20,654 nucleotides of DNA from CAZQYC01 sp964597495. GTDB lineage: Bacteria; Pseudomonadota; Gammaproteobacteria; Steroidobacterales; Steroidobacteraceae. Where the stretch lies: the NCBI GenBank assembly GCA_964597495.1, contig CAZQYC010000068.1, positions 1 through 20,654 on the forward strand, given 5' to 3'. Positions 7,602-14,942 of this stretch are shown here, in pieces. Made by a program: the position numbers and the translations under genes. The notes under the pieces were generated by a model, which saw only the letters and a program-made list of their open reading frames with translations, searched no databases and was not told the origin of the DNA. The stretch's first letter is position 1; every line of letters begins with the position of its first letter.

Positions 7602-9287
7602 ATGATTAACGCTCCGCCTCCGAGTGATGAAGCTGAGCGACTCGCGACGTTGCAGTCGTACGACGTGCTCGATACCGATGCCGAGCTTGCATTCGACGAT
7701 CTGACTGCGCTCGCCGCCACGATTTGCGGCACACCGATCGCCCTGGTCAGTCTGATCGACGCGAATCGACAGTGGTTCAAGTCGCACCGTGGGCTTGCGG
7801 CCACTGAAACGCCGCGCGAGCTCGCCTTCTGTGCGCATGCGATTCTCGACAAGCACGAGCTGTTCGTCGTCCCGGATGCGGAGGCGGACCGACGGTTTCA
7901 TGACAACCCCCTTACAACGGGGGAACCGCACGTTCGCTTCTATGCCGGAGCCCCGCTGGTCACGCCGTCCGGCCACGCGCTAGGGACACTGTGCGTAATC
8001 GATCACGTGCCGCGAAATCTCAGCGACGAGCAATTGCAGGCGTTGCAGCGCCTTGGCCGCCAAGTCGTTTCTCAGTTCGAATTGCGTCGCGCGCGCGATG
8101 CGGCGCGCAAAGCGGCGATCGCTAAAGCCGATTTCCTCGCCGCGATGAGTCATGAAATTCGCACGCCGCTGAACGGCGTAATCGGGACGGCGCAGTTGCT
8201 CAGCGGCTCGAAGTTGTCTGCGAAGGATAGCGAGTACGTTCAGGTCATCCTGCGCTCTGGCGAACATTTGCTGGGTGTCGTGAATGACATACTGGAATTT
8301 TCGCGCTTAGAGTCGCGTTGCGTTCAGTTGGAGACGGTCGAGTTCGATTTGCAACAGCTTTTGGCGGAGGTTGTTTCGATAACATCCGACGCCGCTCGGC
8401 GCAAGGGCGTTCTTGTCAGCTATGAATGCGGATCGAAGCCGATGCCGCGTCGCCGCGGCGATCCGCACCGCTTGCGACAAACGCTGCTCAACTTGGTGGG
8501 TAATGCGATTAAATTTACGCTAGCCGGCTCCGTCACGATTCGCATGGTGGAGATTGCCGATGGATGGACCGAATTTTCGGTGATCGACAGCGGCATCGGT
8601 ATTTCCCCGGAAGCGCAGGCGAAACTCTTCAGTCGTTTTGTGCAGGCGGAGAGCGCCACTGCGCGCAACTATGGCGGCAGCGGTTTAGGACTCGCGATAT
8701 CGCGCGAAATCGTCAAGCTCATGGGCGGGGAGATCGGCGTGCAAAGCCAAGTCGGCAAAGGAAGTCGTTTCTGGTTCAGGATTCCGCTTGCCGTCGCAGA
8801 CGAGAATAGTCGCGCGCCGGCTATCGATGTCGAGGCAAGCGCGGAACATTGCGATTTAGGAGGCCGCAGCGTCTTGGTGGTCGAGGACGACGGCATCAAC
8901 CTGATCGTCATCAAAGGCCTCCTGGAACGTTGTAACTGCGAAGTGACGACGGCGGAAAATGGCGCGGACGCCTTGAAGCTATGCGAAAGGCGGTCCTTCG
9001 ACTTGATTCTCATGGACGGAAAGATGCCTGAGATGGATGGCTATGAAGCGAGTCGCAGGATTCGCCTGCTCCCCGAGGCGTGGGTGAAAAAGGTGCCGAT
9101 CATTGCGCTGACCGCCGATGCGCTTGAAGGCGATCGAGAACGCTGTTTACTCGCCGGGATGTCCGATTACGCAAGCAAACCCATCGGTAGGCGAAAGTTA
9201 TATGCCGTGTTGCAAAGAGCAATTACAGCGAGAATCGACAAATCCGACTTTCTGAAAATCGATTTTCCGCGCCAGTCGAAGCCCTAG
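7602..9287 (+). CDS. Soluble GAF-domain hybrid histidine kinase with receiver
   Basis: 561 residues, no membrane segment, so cytosolic. An N-terminal GAF domain (about 20-165; the IALVSLIDANRQWFKS to FYAGAPLVTPSGHALGTLCVID pattern of redox or small-molecule GAF sensors) leads into HisKA with His184 in MSHEIRTPLNGVIG. The HATPase has NLVGNAIKFT (about 295), DSGIGI (about 329) and GGSGLGLAI (about 358). The C-terminal receiver (423-545) has D472 in LILMDGKMPEMDG and K526. There is no Hpt, so an external Hpt, such as that of the upstream kinase, would be needed to pass phosphate on. The ATG start is clear but its ribosome site is weak. A 150-base spacer separates it from the previous gene. An insertion-sequence end begins at the base after its TAG stop, so the native C-terminus may have been altered by a residue or two. 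Confidence 0.92.
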   Translation: MINAPPPSDEAERLATLQSYDVLDTDAELAFDDLTALAATICGTPIALVSLIDANRQWFKSHRGLAATETPRELAFCAHAILDKHELFVVPDAEADRRFHDNPLTTGEPHVRFYAGAPLVTPSGHALGTLCVIDHVPRNLSDEQLQALQRLGRQVVSQFELRRARDAARKAAIAKADFLAAMSHEIRTPLNGVIGTAQLLSGSKLSAKDSEYVQVILRSGEHLLGVVNDILEFSRLESRCVQLETVEFDLQQLLAEVVSITSDAARRKGVLVSYECGSKPMPRRRGDPHRLRQTLLNLVGNAIKFTLAGSVTIRMVEIADGWTEFSVIDSGIGISPEAQAKLFSRFVQAESATARNYGGSGLGLAISREIVKLMGGEIGVQSQVGKGSRFWFRIPLAVADENSRAPAIDVEASAEHCDLGGRSVLVVEDDGINLIVIKGLLERCNCEVTTAENGADALKLCERRSFDLILMDGKMPEMDGYEASRRIRLLPEAWVKKVPIIALTADALEGDRERCLLAGMSDYASKPIGRRKLYAVLQRAITARIDKSDFLKIDFPRQSKP

Positions 9288-9566
9288 CAGCCTGTTGAAA
9301 AACTCAAAGTCATAAGAATTTGGCGATAAGACTCATGGCACGGAGTCATTGAGGCAGAACGATAGCATGCGCGGAGCCGATATCAGTCAGCCGACCTTGT
9401 TCATTACGAAGACCACGGAAGATTTCGTGCCGAAGGAGCATCCGCTGCGTGCCATCCGTACGCTGGTGGATGAGGCGCTGTCGAAGTTGGATAGAAGTTT
9501 GAGCGTCTGAATGCCGAAGAGGGCCGGATGTCGATCGCGCCGGAGCGCTTGATCCGAGCCCCTTAG
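9288..9566 (+). mobile_element. Truncated insertion sequence (IS5/IS1182-like), left part
   Basis: Starts with CAGCCTGTTGAAAAACTC, a terminal sequence often seen at the ends of IS5- or IS1182-type elements, directly after the TAG of the kinase gene. An N-terminal transposase fragment beginning with MRGADI follows. No matching right terminal repeat (reverse complement ending in CAACAGGCTG) is visible downstream, so only a left remnant of a few hundred bases remains. The exact right boundary is uncertain. Family assignment is from recalled motifs. Confidence 0.7.
9367..9566 (+). pseudogene. Transposase N-terminal fragment, frameshifted
   Basis: An ATG at 9367 opens a 47-codon frame reading MRGADISQPTLFITK, then EDFVPKEHPLRAIRTLVDEAL, ending at a TGA at 9508-9510. 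A shift near 9498 lets the next frame continue FERLNAEEGRMSIAPERLIRA to a TAG at 9564-9566. Together they match the first 70 or so residues of IS1182/IS5-type transposases, where this segment reads HPLRxIRxLVDEAL then GRPSIAPERLLRA. The DDE catalytic domain is entirely missing. A few residues between LSKLD and FERL also look deleted. It is a dead remnant. Confidence 0.75.
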
Positions 9567-10056
9567 CCCGGAAGTGTCTACGATTCCATGGGAAGTCCAG
9601 TTAAAGTAATCCCGAAGCATGACTCTTGCACTTCGGCTCAAGGCTTACACGCTCGCTTTTTCCGGTTGTCATATAAAAGCGCGAGTTTGGCGCTCATACC
9701 ATCATCGTTGTGCGCTGAGCCTAAATGGGGCGCGCGATTGCGGCGTGATTTGACGCCCTCGTTCGAACGCTTAAAGAAATATTGCATTGGAACCCATGGC
9801 CCGAAAGGGCAGGAGGTGAAAATCTCACGCGGTGCCGCGCTACACTCGAGATCGAAATTGGGGATCGCAAGCGAAATCCTGAAGTGCACTGCGTGCAGCG
9901 CAGCAGGAGGGCGGAAGCGAAAAAGTTTTTGCTAGGTAAGAACTGATCAAGTCCTTACCTATCCCGTTGCAGAACGGGATCCAGGATAAAAGCAGCAAGT
10001 CAGCTGAGCGAGTCGCAGCGAATGCGGACTTGTTCAGCGCTTACCTAGGTGCTCCC
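9567..10056. other. Non-coding region upstream of the activator gene
   Basis: About 490 bases without a convincing gene. Open frames at 9588-9935 (plus) and 9638-9889 (minus) overlap and look like shadows. Two hairpins near the right end (9933-9980) and repeated CTTACCTA octamers are described separately. CTGCG-TGCAG-CGCAG at 9889-9903 is a small perfect stem. No strong sigma-70 or -24/-12 promoter stood out. The promoter of the activator gene should lie here. Confidence 0.5.
9933..9980 (+). promoter_or_regulatory. Paired hairpins and CTTACCTA repeats ahead of the activator
   Basis: TAGGTAAG (9933-9940) and CTTACCTA (9954-9961) form a stem with three further pairs inside after one mismatch. 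ATCCCGTT (9961-9968) and AACGGGAT (9973-9980) form a second perfect 8-bp stem around GCAG. A third CTTACCTA is at 10040-10047 and runs into the ribosome site of the activator gene. Three copies of one octamer in about 115 bases is suggestive of an operator or leader structure; function is inferred only. Confidence 0.35.
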
Positions 10057-11282
10057 ATGTCGACTGCAGATAAAAAGAACGGCACTCGATCGAGCGGCGC
10101 TCCCTTGGAGTGGGGCGGCACGAAGAGTTTTATTGGCGCGTCGCCGGCATTTACCGCCGCGCGTGAGCGTATCCGTGTCATTGCGGAAACCGACGCCACT
10201 GCGCTCATCGAGGGAGAAACCGGTACCGGCAAAGAGTTGGCCGCGCGCATCATTCACTATCAGAGTGCGCGCCGTGGCGGGCCGTTTATCCCCGTGAATT
10301 GCGGCGCCTTGCCCGACACCATCCTGGAGAGCGAGCTGTTCGGTTACCGCCGCGGCGCATTCACCGACGCCAAGGATCATGCGCCCGGCATCTTGTCGCT
10401 CGCGGACGGCGGTACTTTGTTTCTCGATGAGGTGGATTCCCTCTCGATGCGCGCGCAAGTCGTATTGCTGCGCTTCTTGCAGGAGCGAACCATTCGTCCA
10501 TTGGGCGGTGGTTCGGAACGGCGTATCGACACGCGCGTCATCTGCGCCTGCAACCGGAGCCTCGAGCGGCTCGTCGCGGAGCAAGTATTCAGACACGATC
10601 TCTACTACCGCCTCAACGTGATGTACGTCGAACTGCCGCCGCTACGTTCCCGGGTCGAGGACATCGCGCTCTTCGTCGCCCATTTTCTTGCAGAGCTCGG
10701 CAAGCGTTACGGCACAGAGGTGAGCCTCGATGCCGACTCTCACGAGTGGCTGTGCGCTCAGCGCTGGCCTGGAAATATCCGACAGCTCGAAAATCTTNNN
10801 NNNNNNNNNNNNNNNNNNNNNNNNNNNNNNNNNNNNNNNNNNNNNNNNNNNNNNNNNNNNNNNNNNNNNNNNNNNNNNNNNNNNNNNNNNNNNNNNNCGA
10901 GTGGCTGTGCGCTCAGCGCTGGCCTGGAAATATCCGACAGCTCGAAAATCTTTTGGAGCGAGAATATTTGCATGCGCGAGGAGCCAGGGTGCTCCGCCTC
11001 TCGGCCCTGAAATTGAATGTGGCGCCGAGCGTGACTCCGCCGCGTCCGACGCAGAGTGAGGCGCCGACCGAGCCGAATCTCGATGGGCCGGAGGCTTGGC
11101 ACTACCAGGAAGCGAAAGCGCGCGTGGTTGAACGATTCGATCGCGACTATCTGCAGAAACTCCTGCATTTCACGCAAGGCAATGTTGCGCACGCTGCGCG
11201 CGTGGCGCACAAGGAGCGTCGCGATCTTGGGCGCCTGCTGCAAAAATACGGCATCTCGGCGCAAAATTTCCGCTCGGAATAA
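10057..11282 (+). CDS. Sigma-54-type AAA+ transcription activator (interrupted by assembly gap)
   Basis: Bacterial enhancer-binding protein. After only about 25 residues the AAA+ domain starts: Walker A GETGTGKE (53-60), loop GAFTDA (100-105) in place of GAFTGA, Walker B GTLFLDEVD (119-127), then LYYRLNVMYVELPPLR and WPGNIRQLENL. The frame meets 100 Ns at 10798. Removing the gap and one copy of the 55-base duplication joins codon 247 to LEREYLHARG and gives a 356-residue protein ending at 11282. The C-terminus (QGNVAHAARVAHKERRDLGRLLQKYGI) is a Fis-type helix-turn-helix. There is no N-terminal receiver, GAF or PAS domain, as in PspF-like activators. The ATG at 10057 has AGGTG five bases upstream; a TTG at 9967 lies inside a hairpin and is less likely. 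It sits just before a -24/-12 promoter for the eCIS genes and probably activates it. Confidence 0.9.
10798..10897. other. 100-N scaffold gap with 55-base flanking duplication
   Basis: Exactly 100 Ns. The 55 bases before the gap (10743-10797) are identical to the 55 bases after it (10898-10952). The duplicate also restores the activator reading frame when collapsed. This is what is expected when two contigs that share a k-mer overlap are scaffolded without being merged. It is not a biological repeat. Confidence 0.95.
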
Positions 11283-11296
11283 CCTGCTTGGCTGGC

Positions 11297-11337
11297 GTGT
11301 ACTGAGGCGAACATCACCCATGCGGGTCACAGTACAC
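11297..11337. promoter_or_regulatory. Candidate enhancer (UAS) inverted repeat for the activator
   Basis: GTGTACTG (11297-11304) and its exact reverse complement CAGTACAC (11330-11337) are separated by 25 bases, 33 bases start to start, or about three helical turns. The centre lies about 136 bases upstream of the start site predicted from the -24/-12 promoter, within the usual range for enhancer-binding protein sites. It lies just after the activator stop codon, so a role as a transcription terminator is an alternative, but there is no T run. Confidence 0.5.
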
Positions 11338-11426
11338 CCGCACAACTCAAAATGCAGTGGGGCGCAAATCCCCCGCACTCGCGGCGGTCACTTCGCAACT
11401 CATTGATTTGCCGCCGCACTTATCAC

Positions 11427-11444
11427 TGGCACGCATCCTGCTTT
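11427..11444 (+). promoter_or_regulatory. Sigma-54 (-24/-12) promoter of the eCIS operon
   Basis: TGGCACGCATCCTGCTTT fits the consensus TGGCACG-N4-TTGCW, with the invariant GG and GC exactly 10 bases apart and one mismatch (C for T) in the -12 element. Predicted transcription start is near 11453, about 25 bases before the first gene of the operon. The adjacent AAA+ activator gene makes this assignment stronger than the motif alone. Confidence 0.75.
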
Positions 11445-11477
11445 GTCATAACTATCGCGCGGCTCGGAGAGATACGC

Positions 11478-11711
11478 ATGACTCGTGCGCTCACGAGTGT
11501 GCAGCGGCAAATTCTGTCGTACCTCGATGCGAACACGAACGCAGCCGAGACAGCGGAAGGCATCAACGTCGTGTGGCTCAATCGCGCCAATACGGCGCAG
11601 TCGATCGCGGAAACGGAGGAATCGTTGGACGGTCTCGTCGCGCTCGACCTGATGGAGAGGCACGCACTGCCCGGCGGCACGGCGCTTTATCGCAGCCGGC
11701 GGGCGCTGTAG
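11478..11711 (+). CDS. Small winged-helix-like protein, first gene of the eCIS operon
   Basis: 77 residues from the ATG at 11478, which has GGAGAG six bases upstream (11466-11471). The pattern is a short helix (SVQRQILSYLDA), further helices through SIAETEESLDGLVALDLMER, then a possible beta-hairpin wing (LPGGTALYRSRR). That arrangement resembles a MarR-like or other compact winged helix, where the second helix senses or binds DNA, but no family motif is decisive. A longer frame open from 11352 exists, but it overlaps the promoter and is less likely. As the promoter-proximal gene it could feed back on operon expression. It could equally be a small structural or accessory protein. Function not established. 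Confidence 0.7.
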   Translation: MTRALTSVQRQILSYLDANTNAAETAEGINVVWLNRANTAQSIAETEESLDGLVALDLMERHALPGGTALYRSRRAL

Positions 11712-11738
11712 GAATTCGTTGAAAAGATTTAAACCGCA

Positions 11739-12368
11739 ATGATTTCACACGCACTCACCATCATCGCGAACGAACTCGACCGGCACATCACCGATGCCTA
11801 TGGTGCGATTAGTCCGCAGGTCGGGTGCGGAAACCTCTCCGAAGGCGTCGGCAATATCGCCGGCGGTAACGCCGTGCCGCGCGACATCCTGTGTCTCTCC
11901 ATCGTCAATGTTAAAGAAGACAAAACACTCAAGAACGTGAGCAACCAAGTTCGCGATGACGCGGCGTTCAAAGTGTTCTACCAGAATCCTCCGGTGTTCT
12001 TGAACTGCCACATCCTGCTGACCGCGACACATGGCAATTACACGAACGCGCTCTTGATGTTGTCGCGGGCCATCCGCTTCTTTCAGTTTCGCAATGTCAT
12101 GACACAGGAGAACATCGCGCCGGCGTCGCTTACGACTTCGGCACCCGCGAATGCACTCGATCGGCTCGAACGTTTCAAGTTCGGCATTGACCTTTACTCG
12201 CCGTCCATGGAAGAGGTGAATCATCTGTGGGGTACGCTCGGCGGCAAGCAATATCCCTTCGTCATGTACTTGATGCGCCTCATGGAACTCAAATTCAACG
12301 CTACGCAAAGTGAAGGTGCGCTCATCACCGACGTGGTCGGCGAGTTTCGTCATAAGGCGGCGGGCTAA
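11739..12368 (+). CDS. Pvc16/Afp16-like tail terminator cap protein (DUF4255)
   Basis: 209 residues. The DUF4255 pattern is clear: an N-terminal helix, LCLSIVNVKEDKTLKN (compare sLVNIxEdxtLRN), PPVFLNCHILLTA, YTNALLMLSRAIRFFQ, and near the end EEVNHLWGTLGGKQYPFVMYLMRLMEL. In Afp and PVC particles this protein forms the ring that caps the far end of the tube and sheath and fixes length. It is shorter than Afp16 (about 290 residues), lacking most of the C-terminal extension. It is placed first among structural genes here, whereas afp16 is late in the Afp cluster. The ribosome site before ATG 11739 is weak (AAAGA-rich). The next gene starts one base after its stop. Confidence 0.88.
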   Translation: MISHALTIIANELDRHITDAYGAISPQVGCGNLSEGVGNIAGGNAVPRDILCLSIVNVKEDKTLKNVSNQVRDDAAFKVFYQNPPVFLNCHILLTATHGNYTNALLMLSRAIRFFQFRNVMTQENIAPASLTTSAPANALDRLERFKFGIDLYSPSMEEVNHLWGTLGGKQYPFVMYLMRLMELKFNATQSEGALITDVVGEFRHKAAG

Positions 12369-12369
12369 C

Positions 12370-13377
12370 ATGTCCGAACCGTTTTCCTTCGCCTATAGCC
12401 GGCTCTTCGAGGTGCGTCTCCTGCATCACTATTGGCTGGATGACGGCGCGACGGCATTCGATGATATTGCAAGCGATGCGACGAAAGCCGCGCGTCTTGC
12501 GGACTACGATGTCCGGCAGTTTCTTGAAGTCGTTCCGACGGCGGATACACAAACCGTTCTGGCGGGATACGGCTGTCTGTTCAAGAGCCAGGCGCTCGGT
12601 TTTCTGGTTGCGGCGCCGAGCGCGGCGGAATTCCCGCTTGATCAGCGGTTCGACTTCATCATCCGCGTCATCGATCAACGCTTTCTCGACTACACGGCGC
12701 TCACGTTGAGCTCACGCGCCATCTACGAGCTGATTGGCTCCGACGATACGACGTATCGATATAAAGAGAACGTGGCGGTGTGGTCGAACTTGAACGGCTC
12801 CACGCGGGGAGTCTCACCCGATCTTAAGACCTTTCTATCGCGCGAAATTCCCGCGCCGACCGGCGCCGACTCGGTTGAATCGCTGGTGGTTTCGGGCGGA
12901 AAGCTGCTGCAACTGACGAGCGACGATCCGGCCGCGACGACTCAGGAGTTGAACGCCGCTTCGACCAACGCACCCGTGTATGCGCATCAGGATGACTCGC
13001 CCACGATCACGCCGGCGGCGGGCGTAGTAGGCGCGCCGGCGCGCGGCGTCGAGTTGACCGACGACATCGCGGACGATGTGTATGCCTTGGTGTCGCTGAC
13101 CGCTACGCATCCGACGAAATCGGAACTCTCATTCGTCGACGGCTCGGGCCGCGTGAAGGATCCGGCGCCGGTCTTCGAGGTGCGGTTCAAGAATCGATCT
13201 ACGTTTTGGAGCTACTTCGACAAGAGCACGGGCGCCGTCAAATCGACGGAGACCGATGCGTTGCCGCTGACCTTTTTCGGGAACGCCGGCGCGCAGCAGA
13301 AGCCGGCGGAGCGCTCGCTCAAGGTCGAGATGAGCGGTTCGAAGGTCGCGAAGTTGGTTTCGGAAATCTACGTTTGA
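12370..13377 (+). CDS. Unrecognised eCIS-associated protein
   Basis: 335 residues from the ATG at 12370, one base after the previous stop; an in-frame start at 12310 inside the upstream gene is less likely. I do not recognise a named family. The N-terminal part (FAYSRLFEVRLLHHYWLDDG) and the C-terminal part (VFEVRFKNRSTFWSYFD, then PLTFFGNAG and KLVSEIYV) look like two beta-rich domains joined by a linker rich in Ala, Thr, Pro and Asp (about residues 190-240). There is no signal peptide, membrane segment, zinc motif or catalytic triad. Its place between the cap and sheath genes and its tight spacing make a structural or assembly role in the particle likely; a cargo or accessory role cannot be excluded. 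Confidence 0.75.
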   Translation: MSEPFSFAYSRLFEVRLLHHYWLDDGATAFDDIASDATKAARLADYDVRQFLEVVPTADTQTVLAGYGCLFKSQALGFLVAAPSAAEFPLDQRFDFIIRVIDQRFLDYTALTLSSRAIYELIGSDDTTYRYKENVAVWSNLNGSTRGVSPDLKTFLSREIPAPTGADSVESLVVSGGKLLQLTSDDPAATTQELNAASTNAPVYAHQDDSPTITPAAGVVGAPARGVELTDDIADDVYALVSLTATHPTKSELSFVDGSGRVKDPAPVFEVRFKNRSTFWSYFDKSTGAVKSTETDALPLTFFGNAGAQQKPAERSLKVEMSGSKVAKLVSEIYV

Positions 13378-13416
13378 AATTTATGTTTGAAATCAATGTT
13401 TGAAATCGACGTTTGA
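13370..13416 (+). repeat. 13-base tandem repeat (about 3.7 copies) after the 335-residue protein gene
   Basis: Units A(C/T)GTTTGAAAT followed by two variable bases occur at 13370, 13383, 13396 and, truncated, 13409. The first unit contains the last codon and the TGA of the upstream gene, so the spacer looks built by duplication of the gene's end. It lies directly before the sheath gene ribosome site. Confidence 0.8.
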
Positions 13417-13443
13417 TGGGATCACAACCAGAAGGTTAACTCT

Positions 13444-14880
13444 ATGGCAACCGCATACAAGACACCGGGCGTCTATATCGAAGAGATCGTCAAGTTTCCT
13501 CCATCGGTCGCGGGGGTCGATACGGCCATCCCGGCCTTCATCGGTTACACGGAGATGGCGAAGGACCAGGTGGACGACGATTTAAACCTGAAGCCTTGGC
13601 GCATCACGTCGATCCTCGAATACGAAAAATATTTCGGCGGCGCGCAGGACGAAGAGAACTTCGCTGTCACGGTCGAGATCACGAGCACCGGTGGCGTGGT
13701 CACCGACCAGAAGGCGACCGCGACGCTCGACGAAGCGGACCGTTCCCTGCACTTGATGTACTACGCCCTGCGGCTCTTCTTCGACAATGGCGGCGGGCCT
13801 TGCTACGTCGTTTCGTGCGGTCTTTACAAAGCCAACTTGGGCGACCCGCTGGTCCAAACCGAGATGAAGGCCGGGCTCGATGAGCTCAAGAAAGTCGACG
13901 AACCGACCTTAATCGTATTTCCGGAAGCGCAGCGGCTCTCGATCGGCGACTTCAAGGCGCTGCACGATTCGGCGCTGCTGCAATGTGAGGACTTGAAGGA
14001 CCGCTTCGTGATCATGGACACCCATGGCGATGGCGTTTCGCTTTCCGATCCGGACAGCAATCTCCTTACCGCCGCGTCGAACTTTCGCACCAACGGCATT
14101 GGCACTAATAATCTGAAGTACGGCGCCGCGTACGCGCCCAACTTGGAAACGAACATCGACTTTGCGTTTGACGAGACCACTGCCGATGTCACCGTCACGA
14201 CGAACGGTGTCGCGGCTGCACCGGTGAAGCTCGATACCTTAAGCGCGGGTCAGAGCCAAATCTACGAATTAGCCAAGGCGGCCATTCGCGATTTCTCCTG
14301 CATCATGCCGCCGGCCGGCGCCATCGCGGGTATCTACGCCGCCGTCGACGCGGCACGCAATGTCTGGAAGGCGCCGGCGAACGTGAGTCTCATCGATGTA
14401 TTGCGTCCCGTGATCGATTGCACCGACAAGGATCAAGAGCAACTCAACGTCGATGTGACGGCCGGCAAATCGATCAATATCGTTCGCTCATTCATCGGCA
14501 AGGGCCCGATCGTATGGGGCGCGCGAACGCTTGCCGGCAACGACAACGAATGGCGCTACATCAACGTGCGGCGCTTCTTCATCTTCGTCGAGGAGTCGGT
14601 GAAGAAGGCGACCGGCGCGTTCGTGTTCGAAGCCAACGATGCGAACACCTGGGTCAAGGTGCAGGCGATGATCGAGAACTTCTTGACCACGCTCTGGCGT
14701 CAAGGCGCGCTGCAAGGGATCAAGCCGGAACACGCGTTCTATGTGGCAGTGGGTCTCGGAAAAACCATGACCGCGCTCGACATTCTTGAAGGACGGCTCA
14801 TCGTTGAAATCGGCATGGCCGCCGTGCGACCGGCCGAATTCATCATCCTGCGCTTCTCGCACAAGATGGCTGAGTCTTGA
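13444..14880 (+). CDS. Contractile sheath protein (Afp2/3/4-like)
   Basis: 478 residues. Forms the contractile outer tube that drives the inner tube through the target envelope. It begins MATAYKTPGVYIEEI, the standard sheath N-terminus that makes the handshake with neighbouring subunits, and ends GLGKTMTALDILEGRLIVEIGMAAVRPAEFIILRFSHKM, the equally typical C-terminal strand. The central region (about 100-330) is the variable outer domain. Length is usual for single-domain eCIS sheaths. GAAGG (13431-13435) lies eight bases before the ATG. Only one sheath gene is present in the window, while Afp has three. A 62-base spacer separates it from the tube gene. Confidence 0.95.
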   Translation: MATAYKTPGVYIEEIVKFPPSVAGVDTAIPAFIGYTEMAKDQVDDDLNLKPWRITSILEYEKYFGGAQDEENFAVTVEITSTGGVVTDQKATATLDEADRSLHLMYYALRLFFDNGGGPCYVVSCGLYKANLGDPLVQTEMKAGLDELKKVDEPTLIVFPEAQRLSIGDFKALHDSALLQCEDLKDRFVIMDTHGDGVSLSDPDSNLLTAASNFRTNGIGTNNLKYGAAYAPNLETNIDFAFDETTADVTVTTNGVAAAPVKLDTLSAGQSQIYELAKAAIRDFSCIMPPAGAIAGIYAAVDAARNVWKAPANVSLIDVLRPVIDCTDKDQEQLNVDVTAGKSINIVRSFIGKGPIVWGARTLAGNDNEWRYINVRRFFIFVEESVKKATGAFVFEANDANTWVKVQAMIENFLTTLWRQGALQGIKPEHAFYVAVGLGKTMTALDILEGRLIVEIGMAAVRPAEFIILRFSHKMAES

Positions 14881-14942
14881 TCGAGAACTTGGTGACTTAA
14901 GCTGCATCGAATGAATTTCGTTTACAACATAGGGTGACCGTC

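Noticed and set aside
9967..10056. TTG at 9967 as activator start
   Set aside because: It lies in the stem of a perfect hairpin and has no ribosome site; the ATG at 10057 has AGGTG five bases upstream.
10743..10952. Apparent 55-base direct repeat flanking unknown bases
   Set aside because: Exact 55-base identity around a 100-N spacer is a k-mer overlap left by scaffolding, not a genomic repeat.
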